Shown: positions 16,258 to 23,855 of the stretch, piece by piece
Position numbering within the stretch: the first letter of the stretch is position 1
Layout of the letters: each line of letters begins with the position of its first letter
From: Evansella vedderi
GTDB lineage: Bacteria > Bacillota > Bacilli > Bacillales > Salisediminibacteriaceae
NCBI RefSeq assembly: GCF_030813435.1
Contig: NZ_JAUSUG010000036.1
Coordinates: 1 to 38,247 of the forward strand
Direction of reading: 5' to 3'
DNA length: 38,247 nucleotides
The notes under the pieces: model-generated
Database searches by the model: none
What the model was told of the DNA's origin: nothing
What the model saw: only the letters and a program-made list of their open reading frames with translations
Program-made: the position numbers and the translations under genes

Positions 16258-16841
16258 CATTAGAAGTACAATTTCTATCTATGCTGGCAAGCGTTGGTAC
16301 AGGCTTGTGGTTTGGGGCTTCCTTCGATACGTATAAGCGTTTTGTTGGAGGTTCCAAGCGTTTTCGTTGGACACTGTTAATCAATGATATACTATTTTGG
16401 CTGTTACAAGCACTTGTTTTTTTCTATGTGCTTTTTCAGGTGAATCAAGGGGAAATAAGGTTTTATTTATTTCTAGCTCTAATACTAGGTTATTCTATAT
16501 ACCGGGCATTGCTTGAAAGAATATATTTAAAAATACTAAATTGGGTTATCCGTTTTGTGAAACAAACGATTCACATTCTTGTTCAAACAACAAAAGTACT
16601 AATTATTAATCCGATAAAATGGTTATTGAAAGTAACTGTTGCGTTGAGTATGATAGTATTAACCACAATTTGGAGAATTCTTCATATTCTTTTGCAGGTA
16701 TTATTGTTTCCATTCCGTTGGCTCATTCAAAAGTTCGTACAAGCTTTTGGTAATCCATTAGACCGAGTAGTAGCTAAACTCGTAAACTGGAAAAGGAAAA
16801 TAATAAATTTATGGAACAAAGTAAGAAATAAATTTAGGTGA
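16254..16841 (+). CDS. yabQ: Spore cortex biosynthesis membrane protein YabQ
   Basis: YabQ is needed for spore cortex formation in B. subtilis and locates to the mother-cell side of the forespore envelope. The 195-residue product has hydrophobic segments at about residues 7-23, 42-60, 65-82 and 120-150, and a strongly basic C-terminus (NWKRKIINLWNKVRNKFR). The GTG start overlaps the yabP stop by four bases. It is slightly shorter than B. subtilis YabQ (211). The second half also appears to hold a sigma-A promoter that could serve divIC. Confidence 0.9.
   Translation: MTLEVQFLSMLASVGTGLWFGASFDTYKRFVGGSKRFRWTLLINDILFWLLQALVFFYVLFQVNQGEIRFYLFLALILGYSIYRALLERIYLKILNWVIRFVKQTIHILVQTTKVLIINPIKWLLKVTVALSMIVLTTIWRILHILLQVLLFPFRWLIQKFVQAFGNPLDRVVAKLVNWKRKIINLWNKVRNKFR
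16626..16654 (+). promoter_or_regulatory. Candidate sigma-A promoter of divIC inside yabQ
   Basis: TTGAAA (16626-16631), a 17-bp spacer and TATGAT (16649-16654) each match the consensus at 5 of 6. A vegetative promoter here would let divIC, an essential division gene, be expressed without sigma-E. Confidence 0.4.
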
Positions 16842-16856
16842 GACGAGGTGAAATCA

Positions 16857-17243
16857 ATGTCCAATAACCCAAAAGCTAATATTAGACGTTTGACTTCTGA
16901 ATATATGGAAAAGCATTCTATCCTTCAAGAACAAAACTTAAGAAGAAAAAAAGGGTTGATAAGAAGGCTCACTGTCTATGGAGTGCTTATGGTTATTTTC
17001 ATTGCTTTTATCGGAAACACCTTATATAACCAACAGCAAACAATACAAGAACAAGAGAAACAAAAGAAAGTTTTGGAAGAAGAATTGTTAGTTTTACAAA
17101 ATACAGAATTGGATTTAAGGGAAGAAATTCAACTATTACATGATCCGGAATACATTGCTGAAATCGCTAGAAGAGACTTCTATTTAACAAAACCTGGTGA
17201 AACATTATTTCAATTGCCTCGCTCTTCTACTTCTACTGATTGA
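16857..17243 (+). CDS. divIC: Cell division protein DivIC (FtsB-like)
   Basis: DivIC forms the FtsB-like part of the DivIB-FtsL-DivIC complex that activates septal peptidoglycan synthesis. The 128-residue bitopic protein has a basic cytoplasmic N-terminus (LRRKKGLIRRL), one transmembrane helix at about residues 40-58 (VYGVLMVIFIAFIGNTLY), an extracellular coiled coil rich in Gln, Glu and Leu, then the conserved DPEYIAEIARRDFYLTKPGE. ATG 16857 is chosen over GTG 16848, which lies in the binding site gaggtg (16845-16850). It is placed after yabPQ as in B. subtilis. Confidence 0.94.
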   Translation: MSNNPKANIRRLTSEYMEKHSILQEQNLRRKKGLIRRLTVYGVLMVIFIAFIGNTLYNQQQTIQEQEKQKKVLEEELLVLQNTELDLREEIQLLHDPEYIAEIARRDFYLTKPGETLFQLPRSSTSTD

Positions 17244-17269
17244 CATGAGTATTTTAATCTCGGTATAAT
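17240..17269 (+). promoter_or_regulatory. Consensus sigma-A promoter of yabR
   Basis: Exact TTGACA (17240-17245) and exact TATAAT (17264-17269) are separated by 18 bp. The -35 overlaps the divIC stop codon (17241-17243). Confidence 0.8.
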
Positions 17270-17318
17270 AGTATAAAATGAATTTTTTTTAAGACATTTA
17301 AGGAGGAGCATTTTTTAC

Positions 17319-17744
17319 ATGTCCATTGAAGTAGGCAGCAAGTTGCAAGGTAAAGTTACCGGTATAACAAATTTCGGAGCTTTTGTTGAATTGCCCGGCG
17401 GTTCGACTGGCTTAGTACACATCAGTGAAGTAGCTGATAACTACGTTAAAGACATTAACGAGTTTTTAACAGTAGGAGATGAAGTTGAAGTCAAAGTATT
17501 AAACGTAGAGTCAGATGGGAAAATTGGATTATCTATCCGTAAGGCGAAGGAAGCACCTCCTCAGGAACGTGAGCAACGACGCCCTCAAAAAAGAAGTCCA
17601 CGTAACCAAGGTAATAATCGACGTGAGCAACTTTCTTTCGAAGACAAAATGAACCGTTTCTTGAAGGATAGTGAAGAACGTTTGGCTTCTTTAAAACGCA
17701 ACACAGAATCTAAGCGTGGAGGTCGAAACACCAAAAGGGGATAA
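17319..17744 (+). CDS. yabR: YabR, S1-domain RNA-binding protein
   Basis: The 141-residue protein has one S1 RNA-binding domain at about residues 5-75 (VGSKLQGKVTGITNFGAFVE, GLVHISEVADNYVKDINEFL, GDEVEVKVLNVESDGKIGLS), followed by a low-complexity tail rich in Arg, Lys, Gln and Asn. It belongs to the YabR/YugI group of general stress-type S1 proteins, thought to act on ribosomes or mRNA; the precise role is not established. The start follows aaggagga. A consensus sigma-A promoter precedes it and a good terminator follows, so it is monocistronic. Confidence 0.92.
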   Translation: MSIEVGSKLQGKVTGITNFGAFVELPGGSTGLVHISEVADNYVKDINEFLTVGDEVEVKVLNVESDGKIGLSIRKAKEAPPQEREQRRPQKRSPRNQGNNRREQLSFEDKMNRFLKDSEERLASLKRNTESKRGGRNTKRG

Positions 17745-17779
17745 TCTTGCTGCTAGTGATATGATATAAAATTCACAAC

Positions 17780-17809
17780 AACACTTGTCTTGATAGGCAA
17801 GTGTTTTTT
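17780..17809 (+). terminator. Terminator after yabR
   Basis: A 10-bp stem with one G-U pair (17780-17789 with 17796-17805) runs into six Ts (17804-17809). Confidence 0.88.
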
Positions 17810-17819
17810 GTAGTGAAAA

Positions 17820-18245
17820 AGCCCCTGTACAAATAAAAATTTGCACTATGGGGTATGAAAATACAAGTTTTTATTGCAGTTGGTGTGAGCGGTAGCCCAC
17901 GAGAAGTCGACTGTATCTTCCTCTACAAGCTTATGCTTAGTAGCCTATGCGTCGAGACAACTCGAAGCTTAGTCAAGTGGCATCACGCGTGATGGCTCTC
18001 TGATGTAAACGCTCGTTCCTGCGGGAACAGCGAGCCAGGCAAGACCCCACATGGCATAAGAAGGGCACTGAAAAAGTTATATATTTTTCACTGAGAAAAT
18101 AGCAATCGCTCCGCGCGTTGCACGCCTGCTATGAAAAAACCACTCATAGCAGGCTTTAAAAATCTTGCAACGGCTTGCGGTTCGCCCGCGGAAAGGGAGC
18201 GACCGTAGCGAATGACAACCAGATTCAGATTTACAAGATAGCTCT
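17820..18245 (+). repeat. Repeat-rich structured region between yabR and spoIIE
   Basis: The 832-bp gap contains no protein gene and no tRNA that I can fold. From left to right it has an interrupted hairpin (17822-17853, CCCC with GGGG), a hairpin at 17922-17942, a TCGAG/CTCGA hairpin (17952-17965), a 14-bp palindrome catcacgcgtgatg (17981-17994) and a block gttcctgcgggaacagcgag near 18013. Then comes an 11-bp perfect stem (18124-18134 with 18144-18154) and the core gcggaaagggagcg with ccgtagcgaatgacaaccag (18185-18243) shared with the copies at 3 kb and 21 kb. It appears to be one or more stacked copies of the repeat family. From 18246 to 18470 I see nothing further of note. Confidence 0.7.
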
Positions 18246-18476
18246 TTTTAAAAATATTCAATAAATCGTGCGAGGATGTTCGTCATTTTCATTCAATATG
18301 CGTTTATTTGTCAAAGTTTCTTATTTACATAGGAAAAGCCAGGGAAATCCTGCTATATCAGTCTTAATAGGGTATTTGTGTCCAATTTATGGATAATTAT
18401 ATTAAGTATTAAATACAGAAAAGCTTACACATCCTATGTAGTTTCGGCCACTACTTGGACGTTTAAAGGAGATTAT

Positions 18477-18543
18477 CGTCGAAGACTTTTTTTGATTAGA
18501 CAAGGACTTTTGACAAATTCTGAATTACATTCATGTTTATAAT
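18477..18543 (+). promoter_or_regulatory. spoIIE promoter with Spo0A boxes and long spacer
   Basis: Exact TTGACA (18510-18515) and exact TATAAT (18538-18543) are 22 bp apart, far longer than 17. This is the hallmark of Spo0A-activated sigma-A promoters such as spoIIG and spoIIE in B. subtilis. Three sequences with 6 of 7 matches to the 0A box (TGTCGAA or TTCGACA) lie in order: CGTCGAA (18477-18483), TTAGACA (18496-18502) and TTTGACA (18509-18515), the last overlapping the -35. Confidence 0.75.
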
Positions 18544-18576
18544 GTTACCACGATAAGGAATAGGGTGGTGTATGGA

Positions 18577-21039
18577 ATGTTACATCGATTATCATTAAAA
18601 GCAATTGGTGGACAAGCAGCTGAATGGATGAATGAGCCAGCTTCAATGGTAAAAGAAACAGCCGTAACACGATCAACTGTAACAACTCAATCGTTCAAAA
18701 CCACGTTGATCATACTTATACTAGGATTCTTATTAGGAAGGTCCGTTATACTTTTTGAATTAGTTCCTTTTGTAATCCCGTTCTTAGCAGTTATATGTAA
18801 ATGGAGGCGAAGCTATACCTTAGCTGCAGGATTAGCTTTAATTGCAGGTTCAGCAACTGTCTCCTTTGTCTTTGCAGGATTCACTGTTGTGGCAATTTTA
18901 TTTTACTTGTTGTTTCAGGGCATTAGTAACACATTTTTCGAGCAGCAACGGTTTATTCCAATTGTTGTTCTAGCATCGGTAACGGTTGCTAGGTTCTTAG
19001 GATTACTAGTTACGGAAGGGTATTCCATTTATCATTTACTCACTGCAGCTATTGAGGGTGGACTAGCTATGATTGTCACGATGATCTTTTTTCAAAGTGT
19101 CCCTCTAATATTAGAAAAAAAGAAAAAATTAACGTTGAAAAGTGAGGAAATAATTTGTTTAGTCATTTTGTTAGCTTCCCTTATGACTGGAACGGTTGGG
19201 TGGCTGATTTTTCAACTATCCGTTGAGCAAATAGTTGCGAGATATGTTGTTCTCATTTTCGCTTTTGTTGGAGGGGCTGCCATTGGTTCCACTGTAGGTG
19301 TAGTTACGGGACTCATACTCAGCCTAGCAAATGTGGCTAACCTTTTTTATATGAGTCTACTAGCATTTTCTGGTTTACTAGGTGGACTCTTAAAAGAAGG
19401 AAAGAAAATTTCTGTAGCACTAGGGTTAATTATTGCCACTTTACTTATGGGAATGTATGCAGATAATCAAGTACCAATGCAGTATTCTTTATACGAGAGT
19501 CTTGTGGCTATAGCTTTATTTATGATAACGCCAAAAAAGTGGACGTCAGAGCTTTCTAAATTCATACCTGGAACTATGGAACATTCTCAGGAACAGCAGC
19601 AATATTTACGGAAAATAAGAGATGTAACTGCCGGTAAGGTTGAGCAGTTCTCTAATTTATTTCTAAGTCTTTCAAAAAGCTTTTCACTATTAGAAACGGG
19701 CGGAGAAAAATCAAATAGAGAAAGGGAAGTAGATTTGTTTTTAAGCAGGGTCACAGAACAAACTTGTCAAACATGTATGAAAAAACACCATTGTTGGACA
19801 AAGAAGTTTGATGAGACCTATGGACTTATGGAGCAGTTAATGGATGAGTATGAGGAAGAGGGGGAAATAAAAAATCGCCAGTTAATAGCTAATTGGCGGC
19901 AGCATTGTGTTATTGATGAACGGGTTATTTCTATCATGAAGAAGGAACTAAACCAGCATTATGCCAGCATGCAATTAAAGCAACAACTTATAGAAAGCAG
20001 ACGCCTCGTTGCAGACCAGTTAAAAGGAGTTTCTAAGGTAATGGAGGATTTTGCAAAGGATATTCAACGGGAAAAAAAGGCCCATGAGAAACAAGAGTCG
20101 GAAATAATGGACGCCATTCAAAATGCTGGTATAGACGTGGACAATGTGGATGTTTATAGTTTAGAAACGGGAAGTGTGGATATTGAAATAACTTTACCAA
20201 GTAATGATTACAACGAAGGAGAAAAAATTGTTGCTCCATTGCTTTCAGATATTTTAAACGAAACCGTCATTGTAAAACATGTGGAACCTTCTTCTTTAAC
20301 AGGATCAGAATCGCGAATTACCTTAGGATCTACAAAAGCTTTTGTAGTGAGGGAAGGTGTTGCCCATGCAGCGAAAGGAGGCAGACTTGTATCTGGAGAT
20401 AGTTATTCCACCATGGAATTAGGTGCTGGAAAATATGCCATTGCTATCAGCGATGGGATGGGGAATGGTACAAGGGCACATATAGAAAGTCAAGAAACAA
20501 TAGGGCTGTTAAAAAATATTCTCCGATCAGGAATTGAAGAGACAGTTGCTATTAAATCGATAAATTCTATCCTTTCCCTGAGATCAGAGGATGAAGTGTT
20601 CTCCACACTGGATTTAGCTATGATTGATTTACAGGACGGGTTGGTGAAGTTTTTAAAGGTTGGTTCTATACCAAGCTATGTGAAAAGGGGCGATAAGGTA
20701 AAGGCAGTAGAGGCAGGAAATCTTCCAATTGGAATTATACAAGAGATGGATGTGGACGTGGTGACAGAGGCATTAAAGGCGGGAGATCTACTTATCATGA
20801 TGAGTGATGGAATCTATGAAGCTCCTACTGTTGCAGAAAATAAAGATGTTTGGTTAAAAAGAGTTATAAAAGAGATTGAAACAGAAGACCCGCAAGAAAT
20901 TGCTGACATCCTGATGGAGCGGGTAATAAGGGAGAGTGGAAATGAAATTCATGATGATATGACAGTTATTGTTGCAAAATTAGATCATCATCTACCAAAA
21001 TGGGCAACCATTTCCATACCATATGAGAAAAGGGCATAG
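18577..21039 (+). CDS. spoIIE: Stage II sporulation protein E, PP2C-type phosphatase
   Basis: SpoIIE dephosphorylates SpoIIAA-P at the asymmetric septum, which frees sigma-F in the forespore; it also interacts with FtsZ. The 820-residue protein has an N-terminal block of about ten membrane helices (to about residue 325), a central regulatory region with EQQQYLRKIRDVTAGKVEQFS and Cys-rich TCQTCMKKHHCW, and a C-terminal PP2C domain. Metal-binding motifs are visible: GDSYS (Asp608), ISDGMGNG, MMSDGIYEA and DDMTVIVAKLDHH. ATG 18577 lies about 6 nt after agggtggtg; upstream GTGs at 18565 and 18568 fall inside that site. A weak hairpin overlaps the stop codon. Confidence 0.97.
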   Translation: MLHRLSLKAIGGQAAEWMNEPASMVKETAVTRSTVTTQSFKTTLIILILGFLLGRSVILFELVPFVIPFLAVICKWRRSYTLAAGLALIAGSATVSFVFAGFTVVAILFYLLFQGISNTFFEQQRFIPIVVLASVTVARFLGLLVTEGYSIYHLLTAAIEGGLAMIVTMIFFQSVPLILEKKKKLTLKSEEIICLVILLASLMTGTVGWLIFQLSVEQIVARYVVLIFAFVGGAAIGSTVGVVTGLILSLANVANLFYMSLLAFSGLLGGLLKEGKKISVALGLIIATLLMGMYADNQVPMQYSLYESLVAIALFMITPKKWTSELSKFIPGTMEHSQEQQQYLRKIRDVTAGKVEQFSNLFLSLSKSFSLLETGGEKSNREREVDLFLSRVTEQTCQTCMKKHHCWTKKFDETYGLMEQLMDEYEEEGEIKNRQLIANWRQHCVIDERVISIMKKELNQHYASMQLKQQLIESRRLVADQLKGVSKVMEDFAKDIQREKKAHEKQESEIMDAIQNAGIDVDNVDVYSLETGSVDIEITLPSNDYNEGEKIVAPLLSDILNETVIVKHVEPSSLTGSESRITLGSTKAFVVREGVAHAAKGGRLVSGDSYSTMELGAGKYAIAISDGMGNGTRAHIESQETIGLLKNILRSGIEETVAIKSINSILSLRSEDEVFSTLDLAMIDLQDGLVKFLKVGSIPSYVKRGDKVKAVEAGNLPIGIIQEMDVDVVTEALKAGDLLIMMSDGIYEAPTVAENKDVWLKRVIKEIETEDPQEIADILMERVIRESGNEIHDDMTVIVAKLDHHLPKWATISIPYEKRA

Positions 21040-21104
21040 AGTTTTAAATACTCTATATCCAAATGAAATTCGCACCATGGAAAATGAGAATTTTAGTCTG
21101 CATT

Positions 21105-21254
21105 GGAATGAGCGAAGGTCCACGACACTCCTGCGGAAGAATGAGCAAGCCAAGACCACACAGGGCGAAGCCCGTGGGGGCTTGACAGGTCGTCCGCGGA
21201 AAGGGAGTGGACCGTAGCGAATGACAACCAGATTCGAATTTTCAGGGTAGACTA
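21105..21254 (+). repeat. Intergenic repeat copy between spoIIE and yabS
   Basis: This 301-bp gap has no gene. The right half (21192-21254: tccgcggaaagggagtgg, accgtagcgaatgacaacca, tcagggtagact) is nearly identical to 3058-3117 and 18185-18243. The left half has the family pattern gagcgaagg, cactcctgcggaag and aatgagcaagcc, found degraded at 18005-18050 and in reverse at 15780-15830. It is the most complete + oriented copy. Confidence 0.8.
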
Positions 21255-21279
21255 GATTTAGGAGCTTTCCCTTTTCTAT

Positions 21280-21309
21280 GTATACTTTCTCTCAATCTTG
21301 TAAATGCTG
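21280..21309 (+). promoter_or_regulatory. Candidate sigma-F promoter of yabS-yabT
   Basis: GTATA (21280-21284), 15 bp and GTAAATGCTG (21300-21309) fit the sigma-F pattern GyATA-N15-GGnrAnAnTR with two mismatches in the -10. Forespore expression of the YabT kinase is known in B. subtilis. Confidence 0.4.
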
Positions 21310-21340
21310 ATAACATTACAAGAATTGGAGGGGAAAGGTA

Positions 21341-22078
21341 ATGAGTAAAGGGACACTTCGTCAAATTCTACTGCTAACAGATGGTTGTTCAAATTCAGGT
21401 GAGGATCCTGTTGCTATTGCAGCTTTAGCAAAAGAAGAGGGTATGACAGTTAATGTTATTGGTATTGTAGATAATGGTGATTTGGGTGAACAAGGGATTT
21501 CGGAAGTGGAATCTATTGCAAGTGCAGGTGGTGGAATTAGTCAAATAGTTTATGCTAAACAATTATCCCAAACAGTACAAATGGTAACGAGAAAAGCAAT
21601 GACTCAAACAATCCAAGGAGTAGTAAATAAAGAGATTTCACAAATTCTAGGAGAAGGAAAGGAACTGGAGGATTTAGAACCTGAAAAAAGAGGACAATTA
21701 ATGGAAGTGGTGGATGAGCTTGGGGAAACAATGGACTTGGACTTACTTATTTTAGTAGATACAAGTGCTAGTATGAAAAACAAACTCCCTATGGTTCAAG
21801 AGGCTCTAATAGATTTATCTGTTAGTTTACGCTCAAGAACAGGAAATAATAATTTTGCCCTATATTCCTTCCCTGGAAAACGAAAAGATGTAGACAAACT
21901 CATACAATGGACACCTCAATTTGATTCTCTGTCTGGTGCATTTAAGAAAATGACTATATCCGGTATTACTCCAACAGGACCTGCATTGCAGGAAGCAATC
22001 CGCCTAGTTCGTAAACGGATGAAGAAGAGAGGATCAGATTCAGATGAGAGATTCGATCTCGAAGAAGCAGGAATGTAA
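21341..22078 (+). CDS. yabS: YabS, von Willebrand factor A-type protein
   Basis: The 245-residue protein resembles B. subtilis YabS (ILLLTDGCSNSGEDPVAIAALA, AKQLSQTVQMVTRKAMTQT, VVDELGETMDLDLLILVDTSAS, TPTGPALQEA). VWA folds bind Mg2+ through a MIDAS site and mediate protein contacts; YabS has no established partner. The MIDAS DxSxS motif (Asp140) comes in the middle, and the TDG element that normally ends a VWA fold is at residues 13-15. The order therefore looks circularly permuted. The start follows ggaggggaaagg. yabT begins inside its last 35 bases. Confidence 0.9.
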   Translation: MSKGTLRQILLLTDGCSNSGEDPVAIAALAKEEGMTVNVIGIVDNGDLGEQGISEVESIASAGGGISQIVYAKQLSQTVQMVTRKAMTQTIQGVVNKEISQILGEGKELEDLEPEKRGQLMEVVDELGETMDLDLLILVDTSASMKNKLPMVQEALIDLSVSLRSRTGNNNFALYSFPGKRKDVDKLIQWTPQFDSLSGAFKKMTISGITPTGPALQEAIRLVRKRMKKRGSDSDERFDLEEAGM

Positions 22079-23045
22079 GCTTCTCCCTAATCAACGAATC
22101 GTTGGTAGATGGCAGAGAAATTCGTATCGAATTATACGTGAACTAGGCTATGGAGCAACCGGTACGGTTTATTTAGCTGAAGGTAGAGGTGAATTGGTAG
22201 CTTTAAAAATAGCCAGTGATTCCATGTCAATAACATCAGAGGTAAATGTATTCCGTCAATTTTCCAAGGTCCAAGGGCCAAGCCTTGGGCCTTCTTTTTA
22301 TGAAGCAGACGATTATGTTTCTGCTGGCGGGGTATATCCCTTTTATGTAATGGAGTATATTAATGGACAGCCTTTCCTCCCTTTTTTACGTCAGCGAGGT
22401 GCTGAATGGACTGGAATATTAATTGTGCAACTTCTAAAGGATTTACATCAGCTTCACAAAGCGGGCTGGGTATTTGGTGATTTAAAACCGGAGAATTTAC
22501 TAGTAACAGAGAATCCGAATTGTGTAAGGTGGTTGGACGTTGGTGGTATGACAATACAAGGGAGGGCTATAAAAGAGTATACGGAGTTTTTTGATAGGGG
22601 CTATTGGGGACTGGGAAACCGTAAAGCAGAACCAAGCTATGACCTTTTTTCTGTATCTATGTTGTTTATGAATCGAGGTTACCCATCCCGTTTTGAAAAA
22701 ACGCAAGAAAAATCTTTCACAAGATTAATGACAAAGTTCCGACAAAAGGACGTGATACGACCCTTTGAACCTGTTTTTCGCCGTGGAATTGAGGGGAAAT
22801 ATAAGGATGCACTGGATATGCGCAGCGATTTAATTCAACTCCTTCATGGAACGACCTTTACTCCAAAAGTAAGTATATCAGTAAAACCAAAAACAAACAT
22901 CACTAGAAGAGAACAGAAAAAGATAAAACAGCAACAACCTTCCAACCCGAAAAAGAGACGTTCGTTAGGAGTCCTTGAATCTATGCTAGTTGCCTCTTTC
23001 ATTCTAGTTGTATATATTCTATACTTATTTGGACAAACGATGTAA
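22044..23045 (+). CDS. yabT: YabT, Hanks-type serine/threonine protein kinase
   Basis: YabT is a DNA-activated Ser/Thr kinase of the developing spore, known in B. subtilis to phosphorylate RecA and other targets. The 333-residue protein has a glycine-rich loop GYGATGTVYLAE, a VAL-Lys55 ATP anchor, the catalytic loop GDLKPENL (Asp146) and DVGG (Asp165) where most kinases have DFG. EYTEFFDRGYWG and RKAEPSYDLFSV follow. A basic linker of about 40 residues precedes a C-terminal membrane helix (about 312-330). It lacks PASTA repeats, as in B. subtilis. The start overlaps yabS in another frame. A terminator-like hairpin lies inside the coding region at 22266-22299. Confidence 0.94.
   Translation: MRDSISKKQECKLLPNQRIVGRWQRNSYRIIRELGYGATGTVYLAEGRGELVALKIASDSMSITSEVNVFRQFSKVQGPSLGPSFYEADDYVSAGGVYPFYVMEYINGQPFLPFLRQRGAEWTGILIVQLLKDLHQLHKAGWVFGDLKPENLLVTENPNCVRWLDVGGMTIQGRAIKEYTEFFDRGYWGLGNRKAEPSYDLFSVSMLFMNRGYPSRFEKTQEKSFTRLMTKFRQKDVIRPFEPVFRRGIEGKYKDALDMRSDLIQLLHGTTFTPKVSISVKPKTNITRREQKKIKQQQPSNPKKRRSLGVLESMLVASFILVVYILYLFGQTM
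22266..22299 (+). terminator. Intrinsic-terminator-like hairpin inside yabT
   Basis: An 11-bp stem with one G-U pair (22266-22276 with 22283-22293, 6-nt loop) is followed by C and five Ts (22294-22299). It lies about 75 codons into yabT. It has the form of a terminator, but function inside the coding region is unproven. Confidence 0.4.
22990..23018 (+). promoter_or_regulatory. Candidate sigma-A promoter within the end of yabT
   Basis: TTGCCT (22990-22995), 17 bp and TATATT (23013-23018) could provide vegetative expression of the exporter genes and tilS, which otherwise follow forespore genes closely. Confidence 0.35.
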
Positions 23046-23076
23046 ACCTACGCTTTTGTCAATAGGGGGGAAGCTA

Positions 23077-23838
23077 ATGTCGTATAAGGCAGATGATATA
23101 ATGGATGTCTGCTTGCTTGCTGGTGAGATCATGCTTAAATACGGAGCAGAAACGTACCGGGTAGAGGAAACATTAGAAAGGATGGCTAGAGCAGCCTCAT
23201 TTTCAAATGTACATTGCTTTGCAACGACAACAGGGATTTTCTTGTCCTTTGAGGAAAAAAAAGAAAAAGAAGACTTAATGCAAATGGTGCGTATTGATGA
23301 CAGAATGCAAGATTTAAACAAGGTCACAGAGGTAAATCAAGTATCAAGGGAATTTGTCTCAGGAATTATTTCTGTCAATGATGCACGTGAAAAGCTGGAA
23401 CAAATTGCAAAAGCCCCTATGCAGTATCCATTGTGGCTTATTCATTTAGCCGCTGGAGTGGCTGGAAGTGGCTTCTCCTATTTATTTGGTGGAGGCTGGT
23501 TCGACTTAATTCCGGCTTTTCTGGCTGCAATGGTTTCAAGCCTTGTAGTGGTAGAATTTGAGCGGTACTTAAAAGTAAGATTTGCCGCGGAATTTACTGC
23601 GGCCTTTTGCGGTGGAACAACCGCTATTCTACTTGTATTTATAGGATTGGGGAATAGTTTGGACCAAATAATAATCGGATCATTGATGCCCCTCGTACCA
23701 GGTGTTCCACTAACAAACGCAGTAAGGGATCTTATGTCAGGGGATCTTCTAGCGGGAGTTTCTCGAGGTGCAGAGGCACTACTCACCTCGTTAGCCATTG
23801 CAAGTGGAATAGCCTTAACTATTTCTATTTTCGTCTGA
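23077..23838 (+). CDS. Threonine/serine exporter family protein, large subunit (ThrE N-terminal / YjjP type)
   Basis: The 253-residue protein fits the DUF1212/ThrE family. An N-terminal soluble part of about 110 residues (MDVCLLAGEIMLKYGAETYR, VEETLERMARA, CFATTTGIFLSF) precedes about five membrane helices, with SLMPLVPGVPLTNAVRDLMS and GDLLAGVSRGAEALL. Homologues export threonine/serine (Corynebacterium ThrE) or dicarboxylates (E. coli YjjPB); the substrate here cannot be told. ATG 23077 follows aggggggaag. It lies 31 bp after yabT and 17 bp before its partner gene. This pair is not present between yabT and tilS in B. subtilis. Confidence 0.85.
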   Translation: MSYKADDIMDVCLLAGEIMLKYGAETYRVEETLERMARAASFSNVHCFATTTGIFLSFEEKKEKEDLMQMVRIDDRMQDLNKVTEVNQVSREFVSGIISVNDAREKLEQIAKAPMQYPLWLIHLAAGVAGSGFSYLFGGGWFDLIPAFLAAMVSSLVVVEFERYLKVRFAAEFTAAFCGGTTAILLVFIGLGNSLDQIIIGSLMPLVPGVPLTNAVRDLMSGDLLAGVSRGAEALLTSLAIASGIALTISIFV

Positions 23839-23855
23839 AAGGGGCGTTACCATCA

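Noticed and set aside
17870-18060. tRNA gene in the place of the B. subtilis tRNA genes
   Set aside because: No T-arm sequence, acceptor stem or cloverleaf could be assembled on either strand; the hairpins fit the repeat family better.
17809-18080. Possible insertion sequence ends (tagtgaaaaagcccc and aagggcactgaaaaagt)
   Set aside because: The two sequences do not form an inverted repeat, there is no transposase between them and no target duplication was found.
21036-21056. Terminator of spoIIE
   Set aside because: A 7-bp A/T-rich stem overlaps the stop codon and has no following T-run, so it is too weak to call.
21023-21217. Short + strand frame after spoIIE
   Set aside because: It overlaps the end of spoIIE and runs through a repeat copy, and the product is low in protein character.
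23478-23798. Reverse-strand frame of 106 codons within the exporter gene
   Set aside because: It is antisense to a clear membrane protein gene with normal family motifs; no binding site or homology was recognised. The same applies to the other antisense frames in glmU, mfd, tilS, ftsH and folP.
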